Below are positions 1 through 10,742 of a stretch of 64,000 bases of DNA, piece after piece (positions within the stretch are counted from its first letter, which is position 1; the number at the start of each line of letters is the position of its first letter). This stretch comes from Ehretia macrophylla (lineage: Eukaryota > Streptophyta > Magnoliopsida > Boraginales > Ehretiaceae). The stretch lies in contig CM075767.1 of assembly GCA_037974665.1 (NCBI GenBank), forward strand, positions 808,501-872,500, read 5' to 3'. Both the position numbers and the translations under genes were made by a program. A model generated the notes under the pieces. The model did not search any database, had not been told where the DNA came from, and worked only from the letters and a program-made list of their open reading frames with translations.

Positions 1-1044
1 ATACAATTAAGCTCGAAATTATAATGCAACATACAGGATTTAATTGGTTAAAAATACTTAAAATATGGATTTATCATGACCTTATAAGCAAAATGTTTAT
101 ATGAATATTTATTGTGCTATTGATAATTGCAAAATGTATTTGAATTGTATAAGCGCGTCAGTTGCAACCATTGTTGATTGCGGTAGTAACGAGACCTCGG
201 GGTAGCGACGAGCTTGCCAATATATCTCGCCTACCACAGGATTGATTTCTTCTCTTACTAAGACCCATTGATCCTCCTACGGGTCGGGATCCAATGATAT
301 CTTGAGAGAGCAATGTACTAATTCTTTCTTTTGTTAAGACCCATTGATTCTCCTACGGGTCGGGATCCAATGATATATTGGAAGAGAAAGGTTACATGAT
401 TGTTCTTGCACATTTTGTTATGATAATTTGTGTGTTCTCGTATGCATGGCATGTTTTATCAAACTGATTATGAAAAGATAAAACCTTTGTGAAAACTCCC
501 TTCCCCTTTATCCCTCATTGATCAAGTTGTAGCTTACCATTTTCTCTACCATTACAAGTTGTTCGGGGTTGGAGCTTGTGAATACTTACTCGTTTTGGTT
601 AATCTTTTGTTGTAATAAAATGAGCTAGACATGTGATTTATTTGATGTAATGTATTAATTTTGTGGCCACTTAACTACGTAACTAACTTGATACATTACT
701 CTTTCGAGGCCTAGTTGTAGTAGTTGGACCTGTGTGAAATAACTTAGTGAATCCAGGTCTTGTAAATTTGTACTTGGTGGTTGTAATATTATCTCTTAGT
801 GATGAAGTTTGTATAATATATGTTATTAGAATTGGTGTAATATATAGTTTGAAGTTTTGATTTATGGTAATAGTGCTCGGGCTATTGTTTTGTGCCTTAG
901 CAGACTTAGGAGGAGTGATTTTCTTAAGCCCGTTGCATCACGATCACATTACGCTTGAGGATTTGTAAGCTTAAAATTTAATTCTTTGTCATTATTATGG
1001 TATTAGAGACCGTTTTAGCAATTAAGGAAAATGAGGTTGTGACA
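1..1044 (+). mobile_element. 5' LTR of element A1 (left end outside window)
   Basis: This is the right part of a long LTR. It is repeated almost base for base at 3793-3956 plus 6460-7338, the 3' LTR of the same element, with only F1 interrupting the second copy. It ends GTTGTGACA just before a tRNA-Met type primer site. The body holds a GC-rich domain (190-237) and a 76-bp tandem repeat. Orientation is plus. The true start, its TSD and the U3 promoter lie before base 1. The two LTRs differ by scattered substitutions and by one tandem unit, so the insertion is not recent. No protein-coding potential is seen. Confidence 0.85.
241..392 (+). repeat. 76-bp tandem repeat, two units, in A1 5' LTR
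   Basis: Two units share TAAGACCCATTGAT, then CCTACGGGTCGGGATCCAAT. The TAAGACC anchors lie at 259 and 335, a period of 76. Each unit carries an imperfect inverted repeat (CATTG-ATCC / GGATCCAATG). The 3' LTR of the same element has three units (6460-6690). Confidence 0.85.
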
Positions 1045-1047
1045 AAG

Positions 1048-1059
1048 TGGTATCAAAGA
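1048..1059 (+). other. Primer-binding site of A1 (tRNA-Met type)
   Basis: TGGTATCAAAGA follows the LTR end after three bases. The initiator tRNA-Met site used by most plant LTR elements is TGGTATCAGAGC, so two positions are altered. Confidence 0.75.
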
Positions 1060-1411
1060 TTAGCTTGTTAGTTGGGCATAAGCTGGGTTTAGAACCCTTG
1101 GTTTGCGGGTAAGAGGCCTAAGATAGAAACATGCTTGGGTGTTTATATATACTTACGAGAACTTATGTGTTTGATATGCTTATATGAACTTACGTGTTGT
1201 ACGTGCTTGTGTGAATCTTATGTGCCTTCCATGCCATAATTGGTTTTTGCTTATACAAAATCCATGTGTTAGATATAATTATAATAGTTGAATGATTAGA
1301 AGTATGGATAGGACAAGTATTCTTGTTTATATTATGCATGCATGTCATATAAATCATATGTCACATAAGGCATACATATCATATAACCATGAGTGGCATC
1401 CATACCCATAG

Positions 1412-1850
1412 ATGGCAGGGCCTGGCACTCATAAGAGCACTGGGGCTCAGGGAACAAAGAATAAGGATCAAACTAATCCTGATAGGGAGATGTTTGGTAT
1501 AATAGCAACTGCCATGGATAGAATGAGTTGGGTCTTGGAGACTAAAACAACTGGAGTGGTGGGTAATAATAATCAGGGTACTGGTAGTAATACTGGCAAT
1601 AATAGGGGAAATGAGGATGGCACATTGGAGGATTTCTTGAGCTATGGACTTCCCAAGTTTGTACGTGAACCCGATGATGATAGGGTCGAGGCTTGGCTTG
1701 CAAAGATCGAAAAGATATATATACCGCTTTTAATTATGATGATGAGAAAAAGGTGGTTTTTGCGGCATTCTTGTTGGAAGAATATGCGGAGCAATGGTGG
1801 AGAACGGAGAAGATTCATTGGGAGTCATCTTATAATAATGAAGTTGGCAT
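1412..1850 (+). pseudogene. Truncated, frameshifted Ty3/gypsy gag of A1
   Basis: This is a remnant of the capsid-nucleocapsid protein that packages retrotransposon RNA. The ATG at 1412 opens MAGPGTHKSTG, a Gly/Asn-rich N-terminus, then DGTLEDFLSYGLPKF, EPDDDRVEAWLAKIEKIY. This aligns with the gag of C1 (TLKEFLGYYPPRF, DDRKAKAWINKIEKIF). Near 1715 the frame shifts: the +1 frame continues with DEKKVVFAAFLLEEYAEQWW, matching the conserved EEWWRT region of C1 and C2. Homology stops at about 1850. The rest of capsid, the zinc knuckle, protease, RT and integrase are all absent. Only about 500 bp separate this from the 3' LTR, so A1 can move only with help from other elements, if at all. Confidence 0.8.
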
Positions 1851-1884
1851 GATATCAAACTCGTGATTGAGTAGTATGAAGAGC

Positions 1885-2190
1885 TTTTACTCAGTATTTG
1901 ATATTCAGTACTTGGAATTCGGCATTCTTTTATGGGATTCTTAGTCGGGATTCTTCTTCGGTACTTTTCATCAGTATCCTTATTTGGCATGCTTATTGCT
2001 GAATTCTTAGTTGGTATTCTTCTTCGGTATTTTCATGTGGTATTCATATTCGATATTCCTATTTCGGTTTTCTTCTCCGGGGAATTCTTATTGATGCTGG
2101 TCTTCGGTATTCAACACCCCTATCTGGAATTCTTATTCGATATACTTATACGGTATTCATGTTCGGGATTCTTATATGGTGCTATCTAGA
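1885..2190 (+). repeat. Degenerate short tandem repeat upstream of the A1 polypurine tract
   Basis: The stretch is built from loosely repeated units resembling ATTCTTATTCGGTATTC. It is open in one frame but compositionally simple, so I do not call it a gene. The same kind of repeat lies in the equivalent place (just before the polypurine tract) of element B, at 54430-54850 on the minus strand. Confidence 0.65.
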
Positions 2191-2358
2191 GCTCTTATTT
2201 GGGGTTTGTTGATTGGTGTTCTCCTTCAGCAATCACTTGAATTCTTGGAACCAATGATGCATTTGTAGTGGATGGAATCAGATTCTTGTCTGTTGGTTAA
2301 GTTCAACATTCGAATTGTTCTGAGAATGAAGAAGGAATTGTGAGGGCGCAATTCTATT

Positions 2359-2372
2359 AAGGAGGAGAGGAG
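2359..2372 (+). other. Polypurine tract of A1
   Basis: AAGGAGGAGAGGAG immediately precedes the 3' LTR start. The upstream GAGGGCGCAATTCTATT matches the sequence before the J polypurine tract (GTGGGCGCAATTGTTTG, about 56260), a common layout in Ty3/gypsy elements. It primes plus-strand DNA synthesis. Confidence 0.75.
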
Positions 2373-2649
2373 TGAGACCTTGTAATGAGCCAGTATAGAG
2401 CCCATGTGCATTTTATAGCATTTCATATATTTTTGTATAATTTAATATGCATTTATATCAATTAGTATGCATTTATGTCGTTTTACGTGCACATGCCTCG
2501 TTTAACGTGTCTTTGAGTAATTTAGGTAACGTAGATAATAATTAAATCATATTGCATCACACTAGTAACCAATTAGTTAGAAACGAGCTAGAAGGGCAAA
2601 CTAGAAGATGAGTTTTTAGGTGGGGGGCAACTTAGCCTTTCAGAGCTTT

Positions 2650-2822
2650 AGATATTTGTCTACCTAACAAAACACACACATTATACCACACACACACACA
2701 AAAACTCTGCAACACACACACACACACACAAAACTACACGATTTGAAGAGGAGAAGAAGAAGAGAAGAGAAGAGAGAAAAGAAGAAAAGAAGAAAAGAAG
2801 AAAAGAAGAATAATGAAGGAAA
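2650..2822 (+). repeat. CA microsatellite followed by GAA/GAGA purine tract
   Basis: Runs of CACACA (about 2670-2730) are followed by an almost pure purine strand (about 2741-2820, GAAGAAGAGAAG type). The same pair occurs at the same place in A2 (19655-19810) and, reversed, in I (34020-34170). This low-complexity block is therefore a fixed part of the A-family LTR leader. Confidence 0.8.
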
Positions 2823-3351
2823 GAAGAGTGATCCTAAGCCATTTTAACCATTCTTCTTGCATTTCTAGCTTTTCAAGTGCATATCTTGCTTTCCATTGTG
2901 AGATCAAAGGTGAGAGATTCTTTCAAAAGCTTTTCTTAAAGCTCATTCAAGATTATTTGATGCACATTTAGTGTTAATCTTGCTTACAGTGCTCATATAC
3001 AAGCTTGATGTGAAGATTGGGTACTCTTGTGTGTTGTGGAACTAGGGCTTTGCCTAACTTGTGTTGGATGATCTTAAGGAGTTGTTTGATGAGCTAGATA
3101 TTGTTCTTGTGTGTGTTGGAGTGTATATAACTTGTATGTAAGGTTGGAAATGGAGGCCAATCACATTAGGACTTAGATGGTGTTCTTGAGCATTTTGTGG
3201 TCTTTTGAGTGTCCTTGGTTGTTGGTTGATTCAAGTTAGGAATTGCATTTAAATGATGTCAAAGGCCTGCTAAGTTGTGTGGTAAGATGGCTAAGGGTTG
3301 GAGTTAAAAGGCTTAGCAAAAGAAGTAAGAGAATGAAATTTGGTCCATTTT

Positions 3352-3520
3352 GCTGATGGATCCAGTCGATTGGAGTCAGATCCGGTCGACCGGATCTGAC
3401 TAACGTCACTGTCGGTTGACCGAAGTCAAATCTGGTCGATCGAATCAGTTGACTTAGGTCACTGCCGGTCGAGTAGAGTCAGATTCGGTTGACCGGATCC
3501 GTCAACCGGATGGTTGACAA
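3352..3520 (+). repeat. Block of palindromic CCGGTCGACCGG-like motifs
   Basis: Repeated motifs such as GATCCGGTCGACCGGATC and GGTTGACCG alternate with GTCAGAT/GTCACTG spacers over about 170 bp. The equivalent block in I (33400-33490) carries GACCGGTCGGCCGGTC. A2 (20395-20505) has ACCGGGTACAC repeats instead. It is CpG-rich against an A+T-rich background and differs in every copy, while both flanks are conserved. Confidence 0.6.
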
Positions 3521-3956
3521 CTTTGCACAATGTTTTTCCGGAGGGCATATCTCAGTCAATTCAACTCCGAATTGAGTTCCGTTTGATTCTAGAACTATCG
3601 ACTTTTGATAAGCTTTAATTCTATACCAAAATCAGATTAATTGGAGTTTGGGATAATAGGGAATTTAACCGATTTAGTTAGCCTAATGCAGAAGCATTGT
3701 AGTGACTTAGTGTATTTACTGGTTGCTATTGGTAGGTGTTATTGTTTAAGTGGACAACTTGTAAGTTCTCGTTGTTATGTGCTAATACTAAATGACCTTA
3801 TAAGCAAAATGTTTATATGAATATTTATTGTGCTATTGATAATTGCAAAATGCATTTGAATTGTATTAGCGCGTTGGTTGCAACCATTGTTGATTGTGGT
3901 AGTAACAAGACCTCTGGGCAGTGACGGGCTTGCCGGTATATCTCACCTACCACATG

Positions 3957-6454
3957 TGTGACACCCGAGATTTAGCCATGCATTTAATTACTGTTGCATC
4001 CTTTGTTTGCGCATCTCTTTCTATGCCTTATTAATTTTCTTCTTATGTTACTATTCACTCCATTTTTAAACTGCATTTTATTACTCGATTAACATTTTTA
4101 TTAAATCATATTAATTATTAAAGTAGTGAGAAAAATATGCAATTGAGCTAGAGGCGATAGGAGAGCTCGTTTAGAAAATGATTTTAGTAGTTCAATGAAT
4201 AGTGTTACGTAACTAACTTAGGTAATTAATTAGCTAGCATATATTTTACTATCTAAGCTCGTTTTAAGCTCAATAAGCGCATTATATTAGATCACTTAAG
4301 CACCCAAATGACCCCACCTCAACTTAGCCCTTTTATATATCATTTAAACTCTCAAAATGCAAAAGAAAAAAAAAATAAAAGCTGAATAGGAGCACGACCA
4401 GGCCGACAGCAGCAAACAGTGAGGAAAAAACAATTTTTGCTCTTCAATCCTTCATTTCAAGCCACTCCAAGCCTTGAGCAACTAGTGTAGGGTGTTTGCA
4501 AGGTTCCTAGGTGCTCCTACGCGTATTGGTGAGGGATTTCACGGCTTATTTTTGCATTTCTAAATAGTTGCTCTTTTCTTGATTTGTTGAAAATGTGTTC
4601 AAATGCCATTGTATTAGTTATCTATGCTATTATACCATGTATATGAATGCTAGAGAACATATTTGAGCCATCGTTTCGCAATTTAAACGGTTAGAATCGT
4701 TAGTTTGATTTTTAGGGTGAATAGTGACATTTTTCTAGGGTTTTGCGTAATTGCTCGAATTAGCTTGATTAAATGCTTCTAATAGATGCCTTAGGTGCTA
4801 GTGAAGGTAATCTAATAGCCCCGTGCACTTGCATTGTCCTTAAATCGCTAAAAATGTAAAATAGTCGACTTTAATTTGGGGCTTTCGGGGTTAATGCGAA
4901 TCCGGGTGAATTCGGGCTTCAATTCTAGTATCCTTAGGCTACCTAGGTGCTATAGAAGCCTTGATATCCCTTGTTTGAAGCCCGGACAATGTATGTGTAG
5001 TTTAAAGCCATAAGAGGGAATTTGGGGCTTTCGAGGTAATCGCGGGCATTTGAATGAGTTAGAAGGTTGAGAGGGTACCTTGAGGGTTAGTTAGAAGGTT
5101 GGGAGAGTTTCCTTTGAAAATGGAATCATTAACCTTGGTTTGGAAGAGAAATAGTTTAAAAAAAACAAAGGGGTTTAGGTGCAATTTCGGTTGTCTCACA
5201 CTTCTAAACCCATGGCATGACTCCTTAAGTGTTTATATGTGGTTTCAAGTTGATTTGGAGCTTTTGGTATAATTCTATGCTTATCTTGTATATGTTCCTT
5301 TGTAAACTGCTTATTAGCTTCTATAATTGCTTCCATTCTAATTGCATCGAGGTCAACCTACTTTGTTGATCCTTCTATGTGTTAATGCTTATGTTATTGC
5401 TATTAACTTGCCATTGTTAAGTGCATTGCATAGTGGTTGCGCAACCATAGTGTCAGGGGCGGATGTGTTGAATATCGGCTGGGCGGCAGAGGGCTTGCCG
5501 GTGGATATTCAAACTCCGTGCCCTAGTCCTTCATTCGCCTGGTCCGGAGATTGCCAGGGGATGTTGGGTCGTAGGCTTATCGGGGTACATCCGGAGTACA
5601 CCCACTGGAGTGTTTGGGGTTATGCCGGCTTATCGTGCTCGTGCTCGTGGTTCGTAGATCGTGAATGAAGATCAGTGAAGATTGGTGTATAGGGGATTGT
5701 GTGAAATGTATCCTTTTAAATGTGTGGTTATCTAAGTTATCATTGTTTCTTAAATTGTCTAAGTGATATTGTTGTATAACTGTATTATCTGTTGCATTGC
5801 ACGCCCCGGGACTATATCCCTCACTGGGCAACAGTGGTTGCTCATACCTCGATATATGTTTCAGGAGACGCTGAGGGTGATCCCCAGCTTGTTGAGTTAG
5901 TTGAGGAGGAGGAAGTTCAGATTGATCCTTTACCTTAGTTGCTGTGCCTGATAGCTTGAGGTGGTTTAAATTCTTGCTGCTTTGTGGAAGGCTCAACTAA
6001 TTTGTCTTATGTACTATTTTGTGGCCTAAGGGCTATGTATATGCCTGTTGTGTAAATTTGAAGACTAGTTGGTTGTGGTGTAGCATTGAAAACCTATGTA
6101 CTGTAATAACTTATGATCTACTTCTATTCGCCTTGCTTGCTTGGGAGTGAATGGCTTAAAGTAGAAATGTTTGATCTTTCAATTATGTTTAATTGATTTC
6201 CTAGAATGTCATGATTATAAAACTATGTTGATAACAAGTTCTCGCATGCTTGTGTGTTTTGGAACTATTGTGTACCATAAGGCTCGGATGGCCTTAGAAC
6301 TTTGTTGTTTAATTAAGAAAAGCTTGTATTGTATTGTTGGGACTTTGTTTGAGTGATTACAGGTTTTTAGAATGTCCACGGTACAGGGGAGACTCTGTCC
6401 GTGTGTCGGGTCCGGACTTAACCTTTAGCTTGGGGGTTGGGTCGGGGCGTGACA
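3957..6454 (+). mobile_element. Solo LTR F1 (2498 bp), TSD ACATG
   Basis: It starts TGTGACACCCGAG and ends GGGGCGTGACA. Flanks are ACATG at 3952-3956 and 6455-6459, an exact 5-bp TSD, and the A1 LTR resumes without loss on either side. There is no internal region, so it is a solo LTR left by LTR-LTR recombination. Contents: TATA-like TTTTATATATC near 4331, donor-like TTG-GTGAGG at 4526-4533, CTACTTT-loop hairpin at 5351-5371, GC-rich domain near 5457-5600, acceptor-like TTTCAG at 5864 with a short ORF, hairpin AAGGCTCGGATGGCCTT at 6279-6295, and ACAGGGGAGACTCTGTCC at 6383. F2 at 13859 is the nearest relative. Confidence 0.92.
5865..5938 (+). other. Candidate terminal mini-exon of F1 (acidic peptide)
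   Basis: Directly after TATATGTTTCAG, one frame reads DAEGDPQLVE, then LVEEEEVQIDPLP, then TAG at 5936-5938. F2 keeps the same peptide with substitutions (SAEGDPQLVE..., VVVEEEEVQAKPLP, stop) at the same distance from the LTR end. No long upstream ORF joins it without splicing. Whether it is translated is unknown. Confidence 0.4.
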
Positions 6455-6459
6455 ACATG

Positions 6460-6690
6460 ATTGATTTCTTCTCTTACTAAGACCTATTGATCCTCCTACG
6501 GGTCGAGATCCAATGATATCTTAGGAAATCAAAGTACTGATTTCTTCACTTACTAAGACCCATTGATCCTCCTACGGGTCGGGATCCAATGATATCTTGG
6601 GATAACAAATTACTGATTATTTCTCTTGCTAAGACCCACTGATCCTCCTAAGGGTCGGGATCCAATGATATCTTGGATGAGAAAGGTTAT
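6460..6690 (+). repeat. 76-bp tandem repeat, three units, in A1 3' LTR
   Basis: TAAGACC anchors at 6478, 6554 and 6630 give an exact 76-bp period. Each unit repeats TCCTCCTACGGGTCGGGATC with a few changes. The 5' LTR has only two units, so copy number changed after insertion. Confidence 0.85.
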
Positions 6691-7338
6691 ATGATTGTTC
6701 TTGCACATTTTGTTATGATCATTTGTGTGTTCTCGTATGCAAGGCATTTTTTATCAAACTGATTACGAAAAGATAAAACCTTTGTGAAAACTCCCTTCCC
6801 CTTTATCCCTCATTGAACTAGTTATAGCTCACCCTTTTCTCTACCATTACAGGTTGTTCGGGGCTGGAGCTTGTAAGTAGTTGCTCGTGTTGGTTAATCT
6901 TTTGTTGTAGTAGAATGAGCTAGGCATGTGATTTATTTGATGTAATGTATTAATTTTGTAGACACTTAATGATGTAACTAACTTGATACATTACTTTTCG
7001 AGGCCTAGTTGTAGTAGTTGGACCTATGTGAAGTAACTTAGTGAATCCAGGTCTTGTAAATTTGTACTTGGTGGTTGTAATATTATCTCTTAGTGATGAA
7101 GTTTGTATAATATGTGTTATTAGAATTGGTGTAATACATAGTTTGAAGTTTTGATTTATGGTAATAGTGCTCGGGCTACTGTTTTGTGCCTTAGCAGACT
7201 TAGGAGGAGTGATCTTCTTAATCCCGTGGCATTACGATCCCAGAACGCTTGAGGATTCGTAAGCTTAAATTTTAATTCTTTGTCATTATTATGGTATTAG
7301 AGATCGTTTTAGTAATTAAAGAAAAAAGGGTCGTGACG

Positions 7339-7477
7339 CAATTACTCCCGAATAGTTGGCGTATGGTCATAGCATTCTATATATATGTTAAGAACCTAGG
7401 TCAACAACCCACGTCCGACCTTTTTGCCAATTTCTACACGATCAAAGCCAAAGGTCGGGGCTAGTATTATTTTACTG
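7339..7477. other. Short unassigned stretch between A1 and H1
   Basis: No coding, repeat or structural signal was recognised. It is either the right flank of A1 or the outermost part of the H1 LTR; the H1 left edge is not marked by a clear TSD. Confidence 0.4.
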
Positions 7478-9898
7478 CCTTTTCATATTCCAACATATTT
7501 CGATCTAGATCCTGGCCTTCTTCGAATAAAAGCTGGCATAACAAATTCTTTTTTGTTGAATCTGAAGGAGATACATCACAACACATTGTGATAGGATCGT
7601 AAAAAATAAACATGTAAATCACAACTATTATGGCCGAAAATACTAGGATGGCATTTCAAAATTTTCTATTCAATAAACTTTGTATTCACATGTTATCTTC
7701 AAGTGATGTCCATAAACAAACATGCATTTCAATATATATATATATCATCTATATATATATAAATACAAGGTATAAGAGAAGTTATACCTCTTGTAGATGG
7801 CCAACAAGCTTGTAGAATCTCCTTGATGATGCGGACTAGCTCCTCCTCAAGTATGAAGGATCTAGGCGGAAACACCGAACATCCAAGAGTGATCTATACT
7901 TAAAAACTATATGTGCTAGCTTGTTTTTAGGTGTTTAAAGCTTGTATGTGCATTAGAAGTTCAAGAGAAACTCCTTCTCTTTTATCTAAGCATAGTGGTG
8001 TGTATGTATGTGTTAAAGAATAAGATGAACTTTTTCTTTCTTAGTGTGTTTGGCCTTGTAGATGAGAGAGGAGATAGGAGAGAGGAGAGAGAGAGAGTTA
8101 GATTAACTTAATCTTGATCCTTGATCTTGTCTTGATTATGTAATTGGATTGAGTGTTTTAGTGTCCAAAAGTTTTCTCTCTCTTATGCAAGTTGCATTTG
8201 CAATCATTAGAAAAACTAGCCATACAAAGGCTCTACTTTTCAAGATTAAATCTTGACCATCCATTTGAGTTAGTGGAATGTGACATCATCAAAGATGAAT
8301 AGGATTGATGACTTGGCAAATCTTAGCCATGCAGTCCAATCTTCCATCTACACACATATGTACACGCCACATGTGCATGGATATCCACCAATCATGTGCA
8401 ATTAATTAATTAATTCTAATCTCTACTAGAATAATTAATTGAAAACACTTTTCAATAATTGCACAATGGCCCCAAAACTTTTTGTAATTACTCAAACAGC
8501 CCAAATGACTTTAATAATTATTCAAACACCCAATGTGCAATTTAATTAATTAATTCTAATCTCTATTAAAATAATTAATTAGAAATACTTTTCAATAATT
8601 CCACAATGGCCCCAAAACTTTTGTTAATTACTCAAACAAACCAAATACCTTTTAGTAATTATTCAAACACCTAATACTCTCATTAATTACTACAAGACCC
8701 GGCCAAACACTTTTACTAATTATACAATCAGCCCAATACTTTCAATAATTACACAATTGACCCATTAACTCTTAATGACCAAAAGGAATGACGTTAACTC
8801 TTTAACGTTCTTTCTAAATCATATATAAGCTCAACGATTACTCTATTCATGATGTTCTTTAGTGTGTGACCTTCTGGATTCATAACTGTATAGCGATAAA
8901 GGACTATTAAATGCTTGTGATCTATTTCGGAGAATGTCTTCGTCATTCTCTGAAATACCCTCACGTTCAAGAGTGACACCTAGCAACATATGTGTCAAGA
9001 TAGTTTATACGGTAAATGAAGTCCGACTTATATGAATCCATTTTAGTCACAAATTAGCATGCAGTCCGATCCTTCCGTTATTATGTCCCAATCGTTGTGG
9101 GGACCATGATATGATTAAGTCCACTAAACTGATTCTATGCTTAGATCTAAACGGTGGAACGAGAGATGACACTATGGAAAATCCCCTTTCCATCAATCAT
9201 TTACGCCTTGGCCAAGGACTTTCTCGATCATCGACCGTGATAAGATCGGATAGGACATCTTCTCACGTCGGAGGTTAATGATCCTCTATTGACAATTACC
9301 TATCCGTCTCTATATCACAAGAATAAACTACGAGAGGCCGTATCTCACCTTTATGAAGGCAAGCTTTGTCCAAACGCTATATTTAGCCTCTGATATATCT
9401 GGCAGCCGTAATTTCTCAAGTCAAAGGATTAATTTGCACAATCCACAACAAAAAAACAAACTATTAATCCGAAGTCATATAGTTTTGTTATCTACGTTAC
9501 ATTCAATGATCCATTCTACTAATGATCACTCATATATAAGTTAATCGCATCCCTATGCTGTTATAGCACAAGGCTCTCCATCCTTTATCATTAACATCCC
9601 TATGTTAATCAAAGGTAATTACATATGATAGCCCGTTCTCGATTATTCTAGTCCTGGTTAAATAATCTAAGGGCTACGAATTAGGTTCTAGTGTTTATCA
9701 TATCGAAGAAATATGTCGATGTATTCTAAACCCTTTTAGAATATATTTCTCCTTTGAAGAAACACTAAGGACACAGTCATATATATTTTAGATGGAGAAT
9801 ATGAATGTCCACTATATGCCATTATGAAGAGTACATATACACATCAAAATATCCCTATATAGGTCATCTAACTATAGCATTAGGGTATATCTCTAACA
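7478..9898 (-). mobile_element. 3' LTR of minus-strand Ty1/copia element H1
   Basis: Read on the minus strand it begins TGTTAGAGATATACC, as do H2 (TGTTAGGGATATGCC, 21055) and H3 (35298), and it directly follows a polypurine tract. Its length of about 2.4 kb matches H2 (2407 bp), whose ends are fixed by a TSD. Shared blocks with H2 include a segment on CTACAAGCTT, the AGAGGTATA region, and the stretch near 9080 (ATCGTTGTGGGGACCATG) also found in H3. The left end, near TGTTGGAATATGAA on the minus strand, is approximate. Several AATTAATTAATT-rich stretches lie at 8400-8760. Confidence 0.72.
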
Positions 9899-9908
9899 AT
9901 CTCCCATT
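9899..9908 (-). other. Polypurine tract of H1
   Basis: On the minus strand AAATGGGAGAT sits directly against the LTR start TGTTAGAG. This is the standard polypurine tract-LTR junction of Ty1/copia elements and fixes the strand of H1. Confidence 0.75.
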
Positions 9909-9959
9909 TGCATTAATTCTATCACTCATAGAATAAGTGCATTAAACATTCATATCATA

Positions 9960-10737
9960 TACCCATCTTCTCCAAGATGGTGATCAATTGTGACTAGTTC
10001 ACAGGATTAGTGGGTCAACTACATTTTTCAATGTATGAAACTTTCTGCAAAATTTATATCCTTTTGAGCAATAATTTCTCGAATAATATGAAAAACTCAT
10101 TTTCCATGTGTTTGGATCTTCGATGAGATCTAGGTTTCTTTAGTTGGTACATCAACCTCATTGTTATCATTAACAATGATTCAATGATTGAAACCATCCT
10201 AAGTTCTATGAAGAACTTTTCTTATCCAAACTTCTATCATTGCAGCACCAAGTGCTGCGATGTATACTGGCAGTTCGGAACTCTTTCCAACTTACTGTTT
10301 CTTTATTTCATATAAGACAATTCCAAATATTAGCTCTCTATTTTCTTTATCTATATACATACAATAGAATCAATGAATTCGTCCCCACGAAATTCATTAT
10401 TTCCATAAGATCCTTAGTTTTTCACTTGGATCAGACTAATATCTGCTCATACCATTTTATAGCAGGATCTATATCAAACTGTGTACATCTCATAACATAT
10501 ATAGGAGACTGACTATGGTTGAAGCATAAAGAACATGACCGATTCGTTGCTTTTTTACTTCATTTAAAATTGGAGATATTCTAAAAGAAAAGGCGGATAC
10601 CCCTCCTTAGAGGCTGGAGACCATACAATTCTTAGAATTCTCCATCTTGAATTTCTTCAAGATTTATTCAATGTACACGTTATGAGATAAGCCTATTTTA
10701 GTCCTTTCGCTCTATCCCTATAGACACGAACAACAGG
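9960..10737 (-). pseudogene. Ty1/copia RT/RNase H C-terminal relic of H1
   Basis: This is a relic of the polyprotein end that copies element RNA and degrades the RNA template. Read on the minus strand, fragments in shifted frames match the copia order: YASTIVSLLYM followed by DIDPAIKWYEQIL (about 10430-10560; usual copia form YASAVGSLMYAM), then IAALGAA and EVWIRKVL (about 10220-10262), then KKPRSHRRSKHMENEF (about 10090-10142; usual form AKEPRSHRRSKHIENEFH). Stops and frameshifts occur throughout. The protein end lies about 100-150 bp from the polypurine tract, as expected. G1 interrupts the gene at 10743. Confidence 0.75.
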
Positions 10738-10742
10738 CTCGT

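Larger units (their letters stand above)
2373..7338 (+). mobile_element. 3' LTR of element A1, interrupted by solo LTR F1
   Basis: It starts TGAGACC directly after the polypurine tract and ends near 7338 with GGTCGTGAC, matching the 5' LTR end at 1044. Removing F1 (2498 bp plus one TSD) leaves about 2.46 kb. In order it holds CA repeats and a purine-rich tract (2650-2822), a splice-donor-like AAAG-GTGAGAG at 2906-2915, a CCGGTCGACCGG-rich block (3352-3520), a GC-rich stem domain (3895-3954), three 76-bp repeats and an acceptor-like TTACAG at 6852. The final A is mutated, so the right edge is uncertain by a base or two. Confidence 0.8.

Noticed and set aside
1932..2189. Open frame of 85 codons rich in Phe/Leu/Ile
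   Set aside because: It is simple-sequence repeat, hydrophobic by composition, with no counterpart reading in element B.
3352..3520. CRISPR-like repeat array
   Set aside because: The repeats are irregular and palindromic, spacing varies, and the context is a plant LTR.
5342..5668. ORF of 108 codons in F1, partly repeated at 15254-15445 in F2
   Set aside because: The two copies are similar because both are F-family LTRs. F2 has a stop in the middle, and the region coincides with the structured GC-rich domain. Conservation looks nucleotide-level rather than coding.
10240..10512. Plus-strand ORF of 90 codons
   Set aside because: It is antisense to the copia RT/RNase H relic, which has recognisable motifs on the minus strand.
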